A stretch of 64,000 nucleotides of DNA from Crateriforma spongiae (GCF_012290005.1 NZ_JAAXMS010000009.1:186001-250000), one strand, 5' to 3'. Shown: positions 1 to 9,795, counted from the stretch's first letter. Numbers and translations: made by a program. Notes: a model not told the origin generated them from the sequence alone.

Positions 1-1
1 A

Positions 2-364
2 GGAATTTTTGACACCCGACTTGGCCAGATTCTGGCAACCACCGGTGGCTATGCCGACACGCCCAGCATCCGCCTGACCACCGAGCAGCGGCTTGCGATG
101 GACCTTGAAGACCCCAATGTCGTTTTGGTGCACGGATACTTGCAAGCCAAGGACCCGTTCATCGATTGGTGCACCGGCCGAAAACCGATCCCGAGACCAT
201 CGGCGGCGCCAGACGGTCCCGACACCATTCGACGAACCGTCGATTCGTGCCCCAGGCGTCTTCACTTGGATGCGACGTTTGCCATCAAAGATCGCACGCC
301 CGCGGTGCTGACGGTCTATCACCGCAACGCTTCGATGCCCCATCCACAGTCTCAAGCCGCGTAG
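2..364 (+). CDS. 3' end of a gene of unknown function (start outside window)
   Basis: An open frame enters from the left edge (first complete codon at base 2) and runs 120 codons to TAG at 362-364; its start is off the window. The visible C-terminal part begins GIFDTRLGQILATTGG and ends HRNASMPHPQSQAA. It shows no signal peptide, membrane segment or catalytic motif I can name. It is followed by about 200 bases without a gene before the LEPR-XLL protein. I do not recognise the family. That it is coding is inferred from the uninterrupted frame with natural-looking composition; the function is unknown. Confidence 0.55.
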   Translation, partial: GIFDTRLGQILATTGGYADTPSIRLTTEQRLAMDLEDPNVVLVHGYLQAKDPFIDWCTGRKPIPRPSAAPDGPDTIRRTVDSCPRRLHLDATFAIKDRTPAVLTVYHRNASMPHPQSQAA

Positions 365-562
365 CCTCTGTTCGGCTTCCATCGGCAAGGGCACCATCAG
401 GACAACGATACCGGTCGGGAAATTCCTGGCCTACAATCGTCACAACCCAAAGAAACGATTCGTACGCCCGAGAAGTTGGTGCAACGTTTCTTGAATTCGC
501 CCGCCTTCGTACTAGCGTGATGGCCAGAAGCGTTCTTGCCCTCTTCGCTATCAGGCCCCCCG

Positions 563-3500
563 ATGCCCCGCCGCTCACGCCGTCAGAGTTTCCGTCCAGG
601 AAGCGGTCCGTCCCGCTGGTCCCTCGCCTCTTTGGAACCACGATTGATGTTGGCCGCCGACGCGGGCGTCGCCGCTGCGGCACCAATCTCCGGCTCAGTA
701 GCCGTGGAAACAGTGGCCAACAAAGTCGACGCGACGTCGCGAAGTAGCTGCGAACACCTCGTGTTGATCGATAGCGAGATCACCGATCTTTCCCAATGGG
801 AATCGGCGCTGCCCGAGACGGCTGAGATAGCTGTGCTGCAACCGGGCGCAGATCCGATTGATCAGATCAGCCAAATTCTTTCCCAACGCCGCGACATCCG
901 ATCGCTGCATGTCATTAGCCATGGAAGTGTCGGACAAGTTCGATTGGCCGGCCAGTCCATCGATCAACAGACCCTCACGATCCAGCAAGAACAGATTCGC
1001 CACTGGCGTTCTGCGTTTGCGAACGATGCCGACCTGTTGCTTTACGGATGCGACGTGGCTGGTGGACCCGAAGGGAAATCGTTCGCGCGGATGCTGTCAC
1101 GGTTGGCCGGTGTCGATGTCGCAGCTTCCGACGATGCGACAGGCAACACGAGCGAGAATTTGGCGGCGGCCGATTGGGACCTCGAGTTCACCGTCGGCGA
1201 CGTTCGTTTTGCCACCTTGTTGAACCGACAGGCGTTGTCCGGAATCCGCGAGCACCTTGGGATCGAAATTTGGGCCGCCGGCGAAACCACCGATGAACTG
1301 ATGGAACTGGAGATCGATGGTCAAGTCGTCGACAGTTGGTTCGTCCGGGACACCAACGCCAATGACGGCACCTTCCTGCCGTACTACTACAACGTTGACG
1401 GAATTTCACCCGATCAAATTCGAATCAACTTTGTTAACGACTTCTATGATCCCGCCTCGGGAACCGACCGCAACTTACGTGTCGACAAAATCGTGGTTGA
1501 CGGGATCACTTACGAGACCGAAGCCCCCAGTGTTTATTCGACGGGGACTTGGCAGCCTGACACCGGCGTGACGCCCGGCAATCGACAAAGCGAGTACCTG
1601 ACGAATAACGGGTATTTCCAATTCGCGTCCGACGGTGGCGGCACGTCCACGATCACCACGATTGAAATCGACGCCTTCGGTGAAACAGGCGACGAAGCGA
1701 TGCAGTTGATTGTCAAAGACGAAGTCGTTTGGACGTACTTGAACGTGCCGACCGGCGGCACCACTTACAGCTACGACTATTACGGTGATGTCACGCCCGG
1801 CGACGTTCGTGTGGCCTTCATCGGTGCAGTCTATCAGCCCGAATTTGGCTATGACCAGAACTTACGAGTTGATCGCATTCGCATCGACGGTGAATCATTC
1901 GAATCAGAATCGGCATCCACTTACAGCACTGGCACCTACGTCAACGGCCAGGGAATCATTCCCGGCAACTGGCGCAGCGACATCCTTCATGACAACGGCT
2001 ATTTCCAGTACGACTACGTTGGTGGAAATCCGGGAAATGGTGAACAAGGCAGTTTTGCACTTGGTACCGGTGGCGAATCCGTCGACGAATCCAATGGCAG
2101 CGTCACCGTCACCATCGAACGAATCGGAGGTACCGACGGGACAGCGACCATCGAGTACTTCACCGCCGATGACACCGCAATTGCCGGCCAAGATTATGCC
2201 GCCGTGTCAGGTCAGTTGACATTCTTCACCGGGGAAACCAGCAAGCAGGTCACGATCCCGATTTACGACGATGGCCAAGCGGAATCGACCGAATCCTTCA
2301 GCATCCGGCTGAACAATCCGAACGGCGCGGGCCTGCTGGCACCGAGAACCGCAGTCATCCAGATCTTGGACGATGATTCCAACCTGCCACTCTATGCCTC
2401 CTTCGATTCCGCAAACGGGCTGGACTTGAACGGAAACGCCGTGGTCACCGGCGGCAGTCTGCAGTTGACCGCGGCAACTGCACAACAACGGGGCAGTGCG
2501 TACTACACGGCGGCCATCCCGATCAGTGAAGGCACATCATTCCAAACTTCCTTCACGGCAAGATTCACCGGTGGACAAGGTTCCGCCGGGGGCGAAGGCC
2601 TGGCGTTTGTCATCCAGAATTCGCCTGCGGGCACCTCCGCCCAAAACATCGGCAACTACTCCGGCGGGTTGGACTACAACGCTGTCCCCAACAGCTTGGC
2701 GGTTGAACTTGATACGTTCAAAAATGTTTACGAGACCTACGCCGATGAAATCACCATCGTCAAAGATGGATTGCCGGTCTATCCGCTTGCCAACATTCAA
2801 TCCCCCTATGATTTGAATGATGGCACCGAGAAATACGTGTGGGTCGACTACAACGGCGACAGTAACGTGCTGGCGGTCTATCTGTCAGAGACATCCGAAA
2901 AGCCCGACTTTGCAATCCTTAAAACAACCGTCGATCTAGCCGCAACCGTGGGCGATCAAGCATACGTTGGGTTCGCCGGATCGACCGGTACGGCATTCAA
3001 CAACACCTACATTGATTCTTGGACCTTCACCCTGGATACGCCCGCGGCCGATCCACCGACCTATCCGACCGGGACACCGACCGAGCTTGCACTGTATTCA
3101 GGACTGGACCAACCGGTTTCTCTGGAATGGTCGAACGATGGTCGCAATCTTTACATTGCCGAGAAACCGGGGCGTGTCAAAGTGGTTCGCGACGGGGGCG
3201 CGGTGACCACCGTCATCGACATCGCCGATCGCGTTAATGATTTTCAAGACCGCGGGCTGATTGACATCGCCGTGCATCCGGATTTTCAATCCAACGGATA
3301 TCTCTACCTGCTGTACACCGTGGACCCGCCCGAAGTCTACGATAACGTCGGAAACATCTATGCCGGCCCCGACGGCCAGGGCAATCGCGCCGGTCAACTG
3401 ATCCGCGTCACCTTGGACGCATCGACAGGATTCACATCGGTGGTTCCCGGCAGCGAAGTCACGCTTCTGGGCAGCCAAAGCACTTGGAACAACTTCAACG

Positions 3501-4330
3501 CGTTCACCGACAGCACACTGAACTTTGGTGAACCCCCGGCCGGCCAGAATCCGGACGGCAGTTACATCAATGACTTCATCAACAGCGACAGCCGCAGCCA
3601 TACGGTTGGTTCGTTGGAGTTCGGCACCGACGGCAATTTGTTCGTGTCGATTGGTGACGGCGCCAGTTTCAACCAAACCGACGTTCGCGCATTCCGCGTC
3701 CAAGACCCCGACAGTCTTTCGGGCAAAGTACTGCGGATTGATCCCTACACAGGGCAAGGCCTATCGGATAATCCGTTCTACAACGGAAACCCTGACGACA
3801 ACCGCAGCAAGGTCTATCAACTCGGCTTGCGAAACCCGTGGCGGCTAGCCGTCGATCCGGATACCGGACGACTGTTCATCGGCGAAACAGGACTCAGTAA
3901 CTTCGAAGAGATCAACACCGGGGACCCGGGCACCAACTTCGGCTGGCCCGCTTACGAAGGCGGCCAAGGCACCAATCGTCCGACACCGACCTATCAAAAT
4001 CTGGCCCAGTCACAAGCAATCTACAGCAGCGTCTATGCGACGCCGGCACTGATTGCAATTCCACACGGCACCGGCCCCAATGTTGTGGTCGTGGGCGATG
4101 TAGCGACGGAACTGGTTTATGGTCCGCAGTATGACGGCGATCTTTTCTACAATGACTTTGGTCGCGGCATCGTCAGCCACGCGGACGTTTCCGCCGACGG
4201 CACCCTGCTGGGCAGCAGCGTGTTCGCCACCGGTGCCGAGTGGATCACCGACATCAAACAAGGCGTCGACGGCAAACTGTATTACGCCGATTTGGTCAAC
4301 GGTGTCGTCGGACGCTGGGAAATCGCCTGA
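563..4330 (+). CDS. LEPR-XLL secreted mosaic protein: DUF4347, two CBM-like domains, Calx-beta, lectin fold, glucose/sorbosone dehydrogenase propeller
   Basis: About 1255 aa. ATG at 563 is preferred over an in-frame TTG at 536 because MPRRSRRQSF leads directly into the planctomycete LEPR-XLL motif (SLEPRLMLAAD, residues 23-33), found at the N-terminus of large secreted proteins. Domains in order: DUF4347 (about 65-225; HVISHG and LLYGCDVAGG visible); two similar xylan-binding CBM-like domains (about 235-365 and 365-490; both carry DQNLRVD or DRNLRVD and YSTGT); Calx-beta (about 495-600, ending ILDDD); an L-type lectin fold (about 605-835, with GGEGLAFVIQN); and a glucose/sorbosone dehydrogenase-like propeller (about 850-1255, with HPDFQSNGYLYLLY and LRNPWRLAVDPDTGRL). 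Probably exported and surface-bound; binding of and possible oxidation of extracellular sugars is inferred. No C-terminal sorting motif is obvious. The 3' end overlaps the convergent sulfotransferase by 49 bases. Confidence 0.9.
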   Translation: MPRRSRRQSFRPGSGPSRWSLASLEPRLMLAADAGVAAAAPISGSVAVETVANKVDATSRSSCEHLVLIDSEITDLSQWESALPETAEIAVLQPGADPIDQISQILSQRRDIRSLHVISHGSVGQVRLAGQSIDQQTLTIQQEQIRHWRSAFANDADLLLYGCDVAGGPEGKSFARMLSRLAGVDVAASDDATGNTSENLAAADWDLEFTVGDVRFATLLNRQALSGIREHLGIEIWAAGETTDELMELEIDGQVVDSWFVRDTNANDGTFLPYYYNVDGISPDQIRINFVNDFYDPASGTDRNLRVDKIVVDGITYETEAPSVYSTGTWQPDTGVTPGNRQSEYLTNNGYFQFASDGGGTSTITTIEIDAFGETGDEAMQLIVKDEVVWTYLNVPTGGTTYSYDYYGDVTPGDVRVAFIGAVYQPEFGYDQNLRVDRIRIDGESFESESASTYSTGTYVNGQGIIPGNWRSDILHDNGYFQYDYVGGNPGNGEQGSFALGTGGESVDESNGSVTVTIERIGGTDGTATIEYFTADDTAIAGQDYAAVSGQLTFFTGETSKQVTIPIYDDGQAESTESFSIRLNNPNGAGLLAPRTAVIQILDDDSNLPLYASFDSANGLDLNGNAVVTGGSLQLTAATAQQRGSAYYTAAIPISEGTSFQTSFTARFTGGQGSAGGEGLAFVIQNSPAGTSAQNIGNYSGGLDYNAVPNSLAVELDTFKNVYETYADEITIVKDGLPVYPLANIQSPYDLNDGTEKYVWVDYNGDSNVLAVYLSETSEKPDFAILKTTVDLAATVGDQAYVGFAGSTGTAFNNTYIDSWTFTLDTPAADPPTYPTGTPTELALYSGLDQPVSLEWSNDGRNLYIAEKPGRVKVVRDGGAVTTVIDIADRVNDFQDRGLIDIAVHPDFQSNGYLYLLYTVDPPEVYDNVGNIYAGPDGQGNRAGQLIRVTLDASTGFTSVVPGSEVTLLGSQSTWNNFNAFTDSTLNFGEPPAGQNPDGSYINDFINSDSRSHTVGSLEFGTDGNLFVSIGDGASFNQTDVRAFRVQDPDSLSGKVLRIDPYTGQGLSDNPFYNGNPDDNRSKVYQLGLRNPWRLAVDPDTGRLFIGETGLSNFEEINTGDPGTNFGWPAYEGGQGTNRPTPTYQNLAQSQAIYSSVYATPALIAIPHGTGPNVVVVGDVATELVYGPQYDGDLFYNDFGRGIVSHADVSADGTLLGSSVFATGAEWITDIKQGVDGKLYYADLVNGVVGRWEIA

Positions 4331-5325
4331 GCCAAACGAATTCGCGACTTGATGGATCGTCGCATTTTCGATTTCACCGGACGTCGCAGAAACGTGGTCA
4401 AGGGAGGCACGAGACCGACCGCCTTGGGGCGAACTTGTGCCAACTGGTCGGCCAGCTGGCGGTCGTCATATCCCAATCGCTGCAGCAATTCGCTGCCAAG
4501 CATCTGACGGTAGTCGTCAAGCATCCGCCAATGCACCGGGTCCTGACCGGCGCGACAAACCCATTTGTCGATCGACTGTGCGTTGGCACACCGATGCAGT
4601 CCGATCCCCTTTGGATCGCCGAAACGCCGATGTGTCGCTTCGCCATAGTCCGCCAATCCTCCGGTCAATTGGAGCCCCAGAAACCGCTGCAAATCCGCCA
4701 ACACCGAATCGGGGTCAGCCGTCAGGTCTTCGTAGCGAACGGTCCGCAAACGCCGATCGCCACACTCCGACGCTACAGCCAGATGCACCGGAGCCATCAG
4801 TAGATCGTCGCGGTGAACTGCGATGTAGGGCCAGTTACCGCGGATCCAAGTATCCAGTATGGATGAGAAAACGGCCAACGGGTTGCGAATCAGCAGGACC
4901 ATCCGCACGTCGTCAAGAATTCGCAAAATCTCATCGATGATCCGGTAATAGCGTGGCGTCTTATCGACCAACATCTTTTGACCCGCCGCGTTTCGAGCCT
5001 GATCAAAAATCCCATTGACCATCGTCGCCATCGCCCGCTCGATGCTGCGTCGCCCGCCGGGCAACATTGACTTGGCAAAGTCATCGACCGCCTGATCGGC
5101 CAGTTCCCCGTCAAACGGCATGGGGTGACCGTGCGTGCGGGATTCCAACGCATACACGAGCGGCAGCAGCAACCAGGTTTCACCCGCCGAGACGACGTCG
5201 GGGTGCTTGCCAAGCATCGTTTGCAATAGCGTCGATCCGGCACGTGGCTGCGATGCAATCAAGGCAAGCGGGCAAGTCCCCACCGTTGATCCGCCATTTG
5301 AATGAGTATCGCTCGTTTCCAGCAT
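4282..5325 (-). CDS. Sulfotransferase family protein (PAPS-dependent)
   Basis: About 347 aa from ATG at 5325. The upstream glycosyltransferase stops at 5327-5325 and the two codons share one base (TGATG), a translational-coupling arrangement, so this start is preferred over one at 5427 inside the upstream gene. The 5'-phosphosulfate-binding loop reads SQPRAGSTLLQTML near the N-terminus, and a 3'-phosphate-binding stretch reads LIRNPLAVFSSIL (RNP where RDP is usual). This matches Sulfotransfer_3-type enzymes that move sulfate from PAPS to a carbohydrate or protein acceptor. It is the last gene of a GT8-GT2-sulfotransferase run, so sulfation of the glycan built by its neighbours is the likely job. 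The acceptor is unknown. The C-terminus overlaps the convergent LEPR-XLL gene. Confidence 0.85.
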   Translation of the reverse strand: MLETSDTHSNGGSTVGTCPLALIASQPRAGSTLLQTMLGKHPDVVSAGETWLLLPLVYALESRTHGHPMPFDGELADQAVDDFAKSMLPGGRRSIERAMATMVNGIFDQARNAAGQKMLVDKTPRYYRIIDEILRILDDVRMVLLIRNPLAVFSSILDTWIRGNWPYIAVHRDDLLMAPVHLAVASECGDRRLRTVRYEDLTADPDSVLADLQRFLGLQLTGGLADYGEATHRRFGDPKGIGLHRCANAQSIDKWVCRAGQDPVHWRMLDDYRQMLGSELLQRLGYDDRQLADQLAQVRPKAVGLVPPLTTFLRRPVKSKMRRSIKSRIRLAQAISQRPTTPLTKSA

Positions 5326-6089
5326 CACGCGGCCTTTCGATCCATCACTCGTCCCTTCGAATCCAATTTGACGGCCAAGCCGCTGTAACGCATTTGAATC
5401 TGTGATTGAACTTTCACATGCTGGCACGAAGACGCACTGGAAAGGCCGTTTCCGTGTCGGCGATAACCGATCCCGGTTACCCCGCTAAAGCAAAAATTCG
5501 CGCGGCGGGCCAATCGCAACTTGAAATCCCAATCTTCGTAGATCTTCAGCGTCGTATCGAAACCGCCGACCGATCGGGCAACATCGGTATTCACCAGATA
5601 GTCGCGTGGGATGAACACGGACCGACGCAACATGCCATGGAAAAGGGGGCCTTCACGCAACGGCTGTTGTTCACTGACCAACGCCAGATCGTTTCCGGAT
5701 TCATCAATCAACATCACGTCGGAAAAGGCGACTTGGGGACGCCCCCACGATGGCTGGCTCAGCACCGCGACTTCGCGCTCCAACTTGTCGTCACCGTAGA
5801 AGACATCGTCGCTGTCCAACGAAGTGACATGATCACCACTTGCAAGATCCAGCAACCGGTTGCGAACGGCACTGATCCCTTCATTTCGTGAATTGATCAC
5901 CAAACGAATCCGCGGGTCACCAACGGCCCGGATCATGTCAACGGAATCGTCGGTTGACGCATCATCGACGATCAACAATTCCCACGATTGCCAGGTCTGG
6001 CGCATCACCGATGCGATGGCCTGACTGACGTACCTTGCGTTGTTGTAGTTGGGCATCATCACGGTGATCCGTGTGGGATGATGCGTCAT
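5325..6089 (-). CDS. Glycosyltransferase family 2
   Basis: 254 aa. The GT-A fold of family 2 is clear: ITVMMPNYNNARYVSQAI at the N-terminus, ELLIVDDASTDDS for nucleotide binding, and the metal-binding acidic motif VTSLDSDDVFY near residue 100. No membrane segment, so probably cytoplasmic, transferring a sugar from an NDP-sugar to a growing surface glycan. It lies 38 bases downstream of the GT8 gene and is coupled by TGATG to the sulfotransferase after it, giving a three-gene unit. Donor and acceptor cannot be read from the sequence. Confidence 0.9.
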   Translation of the reverse strand: MTHHPTRITVMMPNYNNARYVSQAIASVMRQTWQSWELLIVDDASTDDSVDMIRAVGDPRIRLVINSRNEGISAVRNRLLDLASGDHVTSLDSDDVFYGDDKLEREVAVLSQPSWGRPQVAFSDVMLIDESGNDLALVSEQQPLREGPLFHGMLRRSVFIPRDYLVNTDVARSVGGFDTTLKIYEDWDFKLRLARRANFCFSGVTGIGYRRHGNGLSSASSCQHVKVQSQIQMRYSGLAVKLDSKGRVMDRKAA

Positions 6090-6127
6090 CGTCTTGCCCT
6101 AAAAGATCGGGGTATCAGTTCAATTGA

Positions 6128-6997
6128 TCAGGCCGCTCGTCGCCGGATCCCCAGCTTTTCCATTCGTCGCCGCCACCAGTTCTTTTTGCCCGGTCGGTCG
6201 ATCCGCACACCGTCGCGTCGCAGCCGATCGGCGATCTGCCAGAATTCATCCGCATAGGGATGAACGACATTGGGGCTCCAGGGCTTCAGTCCCGAACCAC
6301 TGAAATGGACAATCGCGGGATCGTCGGGCAGACTGAGCCGATGCTGACCGAAAAAGCAGCGGTGGTTGCAATTCCACCTCCGGTCCAGCGGCTGCCATTG
6401 TCCTTGCAGATAAAGCGCTAAAACGTCCTGGTCCCAGAATCGCAACTGGTCACGGTGCTTCTCGGCAATGTCGAACAGGGTTTCAGTGACCCCGTTGTTT
6501 CGCCAAGTATCCAAGTCCATTACCAACACCCCGGCATTCAAATAGGGTGTCTCCGGCGTCATGCCCAACCGCTGCGACGAATCACTCGGTTCCGGCACGG
6601 CGGCGATTCCGGACGGATGCGGGGGAACATCGGCAAGAAGAGAGAGACAGTCTCGCACAATCAGATCCGCGTCCAGGTAGATAACTCGTGGCACCGCTTC
6701 GTCGATCAAACGAGCGATCGCCAGGCGATAGTACGTGGCCAAGCTGACATGGTCGGTGACGGGCAGCCCGGCGAAACAGGACGGATCGATCGGATGAAAT
6801 GTATGCTCGGTTTCCAGCCGTTTCAGGACGCGCCGCAGCGGTCCGAAGCAGCGATCGGCTTCCGGATCGTGCAGCACATGCACATGCACGTCGCGCTGAC
6901 AATGCCGAATAGCCGATTCGACGGCCACGCACGACAAAGACGCGAAAGAACCGTCGACCGCGAACGCGACATGAATCGTTTCGTTGGCGACGTTCAT
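6128..6997 (-). CDS. Glycosyltransferase family 8
   Basis: 289 aa. GT8 (LgtC/glycogenin-like) signs: N-terminal HVAFAVDGSFA, then VIYLDADLIVRD containing the metal-binding DAD (about residues 95-100), YLNAGVLVMDLDTWR (the NAG motif), DQDVLALYLQ, and HFSGSGLKPW near the C-terminus. All key GT8 elements are present at a usual length. It probably adds a retained-configuration hexose to the surface glycan. First gene of the minus-strand GT8-GT2-sulfotransferase run, divergent from the GT2 gene starting at 7300. Confidence 0.9.
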   Translation of the reverse strand: MNVANETIHVAFAVDGSFASLSCVAVESAIRHCQRDVHVHVLHDPEADRCFGPLRRVLKRLETEHTFHPIDPSCFAGLPVTDHVSLATYYRLAIARLIDEAVPRVIYLDADLIVRDCLSLLADVPPHPSGIAAVPEPSDSSQRLGMTPETPYLNAGVLVMDLDTWRNNGVTETLFDIAEKHRDQLRFWDQDVLALYLQGQWQPLDRRWNCNHRCFFGQHRLSLPDDPAIVHFSGSGLKPWSPNVVHPYADEFWQIADRLRRDGVRIDRPGKKNWWRRRMEKLGIRRRAA

Positions 6998-7299
6998 GAA
7001 ACCTGGGTATTTGGAAGGGCGGGCGAAATTCGAACAGGCGGAATCGGCCGGCCTTCACCGAAAGGGTTGGCCTTCCACACAACGTCTGCGTATAGCAAAA
7101 GGGCCGGACGCGACGAAAGCCGAATCGATGCCGGCCGATACGACAGATCGCAATCGAGCGTGGAAGAAAGGTAGGAAATCAGGGCAAAATCCCTATCATG
7201 GCCCGACATTCGCCTGGCCGGCGTCCGAACGCAATGCGTTCAACGTGAACCTAAACGCCGGGCCGATCGAAACGTCAATTCACTTTGCTTGCTAAACCG
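6998..7299. other. Divergent intergenic region between two glycosyltransferase genes
   Basis: About 300 bases between the GT8 start (minus) and the GT2 start (plus). It must carry the promoters of both units, but I cannot point to a convincing -35/-10 pair. It shows short GC-rich inverted stretches and no credible small gene. Confidence 0.4.
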
Positions 7300-8292
7300 A
7301 TGCCCCAACCCGTGCCACGATTGTCGTTGTGTTTCCCGATTTTCAATAAGGGTGCATACATCGATGACGTGTTGCATTCGTTCGTGGATTACGTCGATTT
7401 GGATCAATGCGAGTTTGTCTTCTTTGATAACGGCAGCACGGACGAATCGTCCGCAAGAATCGCCCACTGGCAGGACCGCCTTGGTGCGGTCGTTCACCGC
7501 AGCGAGCACGTGCTGCCCATCAATGAAAGCTGGATCGCCGCGTTGCGGTACGGCACGGCGGACTATCGCAAGCTCTGTCTGGGCGACGACGCCTGTGTCG
7601 CGGATCCCGGCCCGGTCGTTCAAAAGATGCAGGCTAATGACTGGGACTTTGCCGTCGGTTTGACAAAAGTGATCAGCAACGATCCCAAGCTTGGAGGGAG
7701 CTATTACAACCGAGTCCACGAATTTCGGCAGAAGATTCACGCCGACTTAACGCCGGAACAAAAAGCAGAAATGCTGTTGTCGATCGACGACAGTACCTTC
7801 AATCCATTCGGTGACATCAATGCGTGGATTTTTTCTGCGTCTTGCCTGTCGGTCATTCCTGATTGTGGAAAAACCTACAACGGGATGATGTCGTTTCCGG
7901 ATCTCGAGTTGACCCTTCGGAGCTTCCTGTCCAAGCGTGGCGGTTTCGTTGACGAAATCCTTTCCAGCTTCACCTACAACGATGACAGTCCGGCGGTACG
8001 AATCCAAACGTCCGCTAATTTGCGGGCGCACTACGCACTGTGCAAAGCCTCCATTTGCTGGGAATACCTTTACGATGCAAATCTCACTGAATCCGTCCCG
8101 GATGATTGGATCGGACCGCTGCGCCGACAGGCTTGGCGATCTCACCTGCGCACCATCCTGGCCGATTGCGGTGACGCCGACTTGATCGCCGTTCTACGCG
8201 ATGTGCTGGGTGAAAACCGACATCTGGAAAACGCCAGCAAACGGTCGCTGCGACGACGCATCAAAGACACGCTTCGCGAATGGAAACGCTAA
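7300..8292 (+). CDS. Glycosyltransferase family 2
   Basis: About 330 aa. ATG at 7300 (MPQPVPRLSLCFPIFNKG) is chosen over an in-frame TTG at 7285 because family 2 enzymes start just before this beta strand. Seen: RLSLCFPIFNKGAYIDD, FVFFDNGSTDESS for nucleotide binding, and LCLGDDACVAD as the acidic metal site. The C-terminal third is helical and basic (SKRSLRRRIKDTLREWKR), suggesting peripheral membrane contact. It starts a plus-strand run (GT2, RmlC-type epimerase, SDR) that faces the rfbFGH genes, so it may transfer the deoxysugar made here; that is inference. Confidence 0.87.
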   Translation: MPQPVPRLSLCFPIFNKGAYIDDVLHSFVDYVDLDQCEFVFFDNGSTDESSARIAHWQDRLGAVVHRSEHVLPINESWIAALRYGTADYRKLCLGDDACVADPGPVVQKMQANDWDFAVGLTKVISNDPKLGGSYYNRVHEFRQKIHADLTPEQKAEMLLSIDDSTFNPFGDINAWIFSASCLSVIPDCGKTYNGMMSFPDLELTLRSFLSKRGGFVDEILSSFTYNDDSPAVRIQTSANLRAHYALCKASICWEYLYDANLTESVPDDWIGPLRRQAWRSHLRTILADCGDADLIAVLRDVLGENRHLENASKRSLRRRIKDTLREWKR

Positions 8293-8359
8293 GCCATCTG
8301 TCCGCACCGGAAATCAAAGACCAACCTCATCTCTCAAGCATCTAGTACTTTGCCCCGCC

Positions 8360-8902
8360 ATGGAATTCACCGAGTTGTCCCTGCCAGGCGTCTACCTGAT
8401 CGATGGTTTCCAGCACATGGACCAACGTGGCGAATTCGTCAAAACCTTTCACCACCCGTTATTCGAACAGCGGGGTTTGTCATTCAAGGTGCGTGAAGAG
8501 TTTTTCTCGATCTCGGGAAAGCACGTTCTGCGTGGGATGCATTTCCAGTTGCCTCCCCATGATCACCACAAGCTTGTCTATTGCATTGCGGGACGTGTCT
8601 TGGATGTCGTTTTAGACCTGCGCATGGGTTCAGAGCACTATGGTAAGCACCTGTCGGTTGAACTATCTGGCAAGCGCCGACAAATGTTGTGGATTCCCAA
8701 GGGACTGGCGCACGGATTTTTGTCGCTTGCAGACGACAGCTGCCTGATCTACAAGACCGACCGCGAGCATCATCCAGAATCTGATGCAGGGATTCGCTGG
8801 GACAGTTTTGGCATGTCTTGGCCGTGCGACGAATCATCGGTCTCTCTTTCTCCACGGGACCAAATGCATCCAACATTGCACGAATTTTCCAGTCCTTTTT
8901 AG
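8360..8902 (+). CDS. RmlC-type nucleotide-sugar 3,5- (or 5-) epimerase
   Basis: 180 aa from ATG at 8360 (MEFTELSLPG), the usual RmlC N-terminus and length; the longer open frame upstream overlaps the preceding gene in another phase and is ignored. Cupin-fold landmarks: VLRGMHFQ with catalytic His61, HHKLVYCIAG with Lys71, VLDVVLDLR, WIPKGLAHGF, Tyr131 (IYKTD) and Asp148 (RWDS), matching the His/Tyr/Asp set of dTDP-4-dehydrorhamnose 3,5-epimerase. No rmlA, rmlB or rmlD is nearby; instead the neighbours are the CDP-glucose route rfbF-rfbG-rfbH. In the ascarylose pathway an RmlC homologue (AscE) epimerises C5 of the CDP-3,6-dideoxy-4-hexulose, so that role is the best inference. A dTDP-rhamnose role cannot be excluded. 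Confidence 0.85.
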   Translation: MEFTELSLPGVYLIDGFQHMDQRGEFVKTFHHPLFEQRGLSFKVREEFFSISGKHVLRGMHFQLPPHDHHKLVYCIAGRVLDVVLDLRMGSEHYGKHLSVELSGKRRQMLWIPKGLAHGFLSLADDSCLIYKTDREHHPESDAGIRWDSFGMSWPCDESSVSLSPRDQMHPTLHEFSSPF

Positions 8903-8940
8903 TGGTGCCAACCAAGGCTTTGCCATTCTGGATCAACATC

Positions 8941-9795
8941 ATGCATCTATTCGTCACAGGCGCGACGGGATTCGTCGGCTCTCACTTCGTCCAGCAGGCG
9001 GTCATCCGTGGCCATCAGGTGACCGGCGTTCGCCGATCCGCCGACCGTGGGTGCAGGATTGAATTGACCCATCAACCGAGATGGCTGGATCGATGTTTGT
9101 CCGAACTGACTCCGGAAGACTTCACGGACGTGGATGTTGTGGTCCACCTGGCGGCGCATTCGACCAATCCGCCGTACGATACATTGCAGCAGTGCTTGTA
9201 TTGGAACGTCATGGTATCGCTTGACGCCCTTGGCAAGGCGGTGACCGCCGGCGTCGACCGATTCGTCGTTACCGGATCGTGCTTTGAATACGGGCGATCA
9301 GGCGAACGATACGAACATATTCCGGTGGACGCGCCGCTGGAGCCGACGGCAACGTACCCGACGTCTAAAGCGACAGCATCGGTCGCCCTCCGCAGCTTTG
9401 CCGCAACGACCAAAACCCGAGTTTCGGTTCATCGACTGTTTCAGGTGTACGGCGAGGGGGAAGCGGAGGGGCGGCTCTGGCCGTCGCTTCGAAAAGCAGC
9501 ATTGGAGGGCGAAGATTTCGCCATGACCAAGGGCGAGCAGATCCGCGACTTCATTGCGGTGCAAGACGTCGCGAAAAGGCTGTTGGATGCTTGCGAATCC
9601 GGAGCTACTGAATCGGGAGTCGCGTCGTATCACAACTTGGGATCAGGCCATCCCCAATCCATCCTGGAATTCAGCCGTCATTGGTGGAAACATTGGGGGG
9701 CAACCGGAAAACTGATTCCCGGTGCCATTGCCTACCGTGAAAACGAGGTCATGCGTTACGTCGGATGCATCGACCAACCGAAAACCGGTTCTTAG
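8941..9795 (+). CDS. NAD(P)-dependent epimerase/reductase, extended SDR family
   Basis: 284 aa from ATG at 8941 (MHLFVTGATGFVGSHFV), where the Rossmann GxxGxxG loop sits at the very start as in extended SDRs; the open frame upstream of it overlaps the epimerase gene. Also seen: VVVHLAAHST, the catalytic YxxxK as YPTSK, and HRLFQVYGEG. Together with the adjacent RmlC-type epimerase and rfbFGH, the likely job is reduction of the 4-keto group of a CDP-3,6-dideoxyhexulose (as AscF or abequose/paratose synthases do). The C-terminus meets the convergent rfbH gene with a four-base overlap of stop codons. Confidence 0.83.
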   Translation: MHLFVTGATGFVGSHFVQQAVIRGHQVTGVRRSADRGCRIELTHQPRWLDRCLSELTPEDFTDVDVVVHLAAHSTNPPYDTLQQCLYWNVMVSLDALGKAVTAGVDRFVVTGSCFEYGRSGERYEHIPVDAPLEPTATYPTSKATASVALRSFAATTKTRVSVHRLFQVYGEGEAEGRLWPSLRKAALEGEDFAMTKGEQIRDFIAVQDVAKRLLDACESGATESGVASYHNLGSGHPQSILEFSRHWWKHWGATGKLIPGAIAYRENEVMRYVGCIDQPKTGS

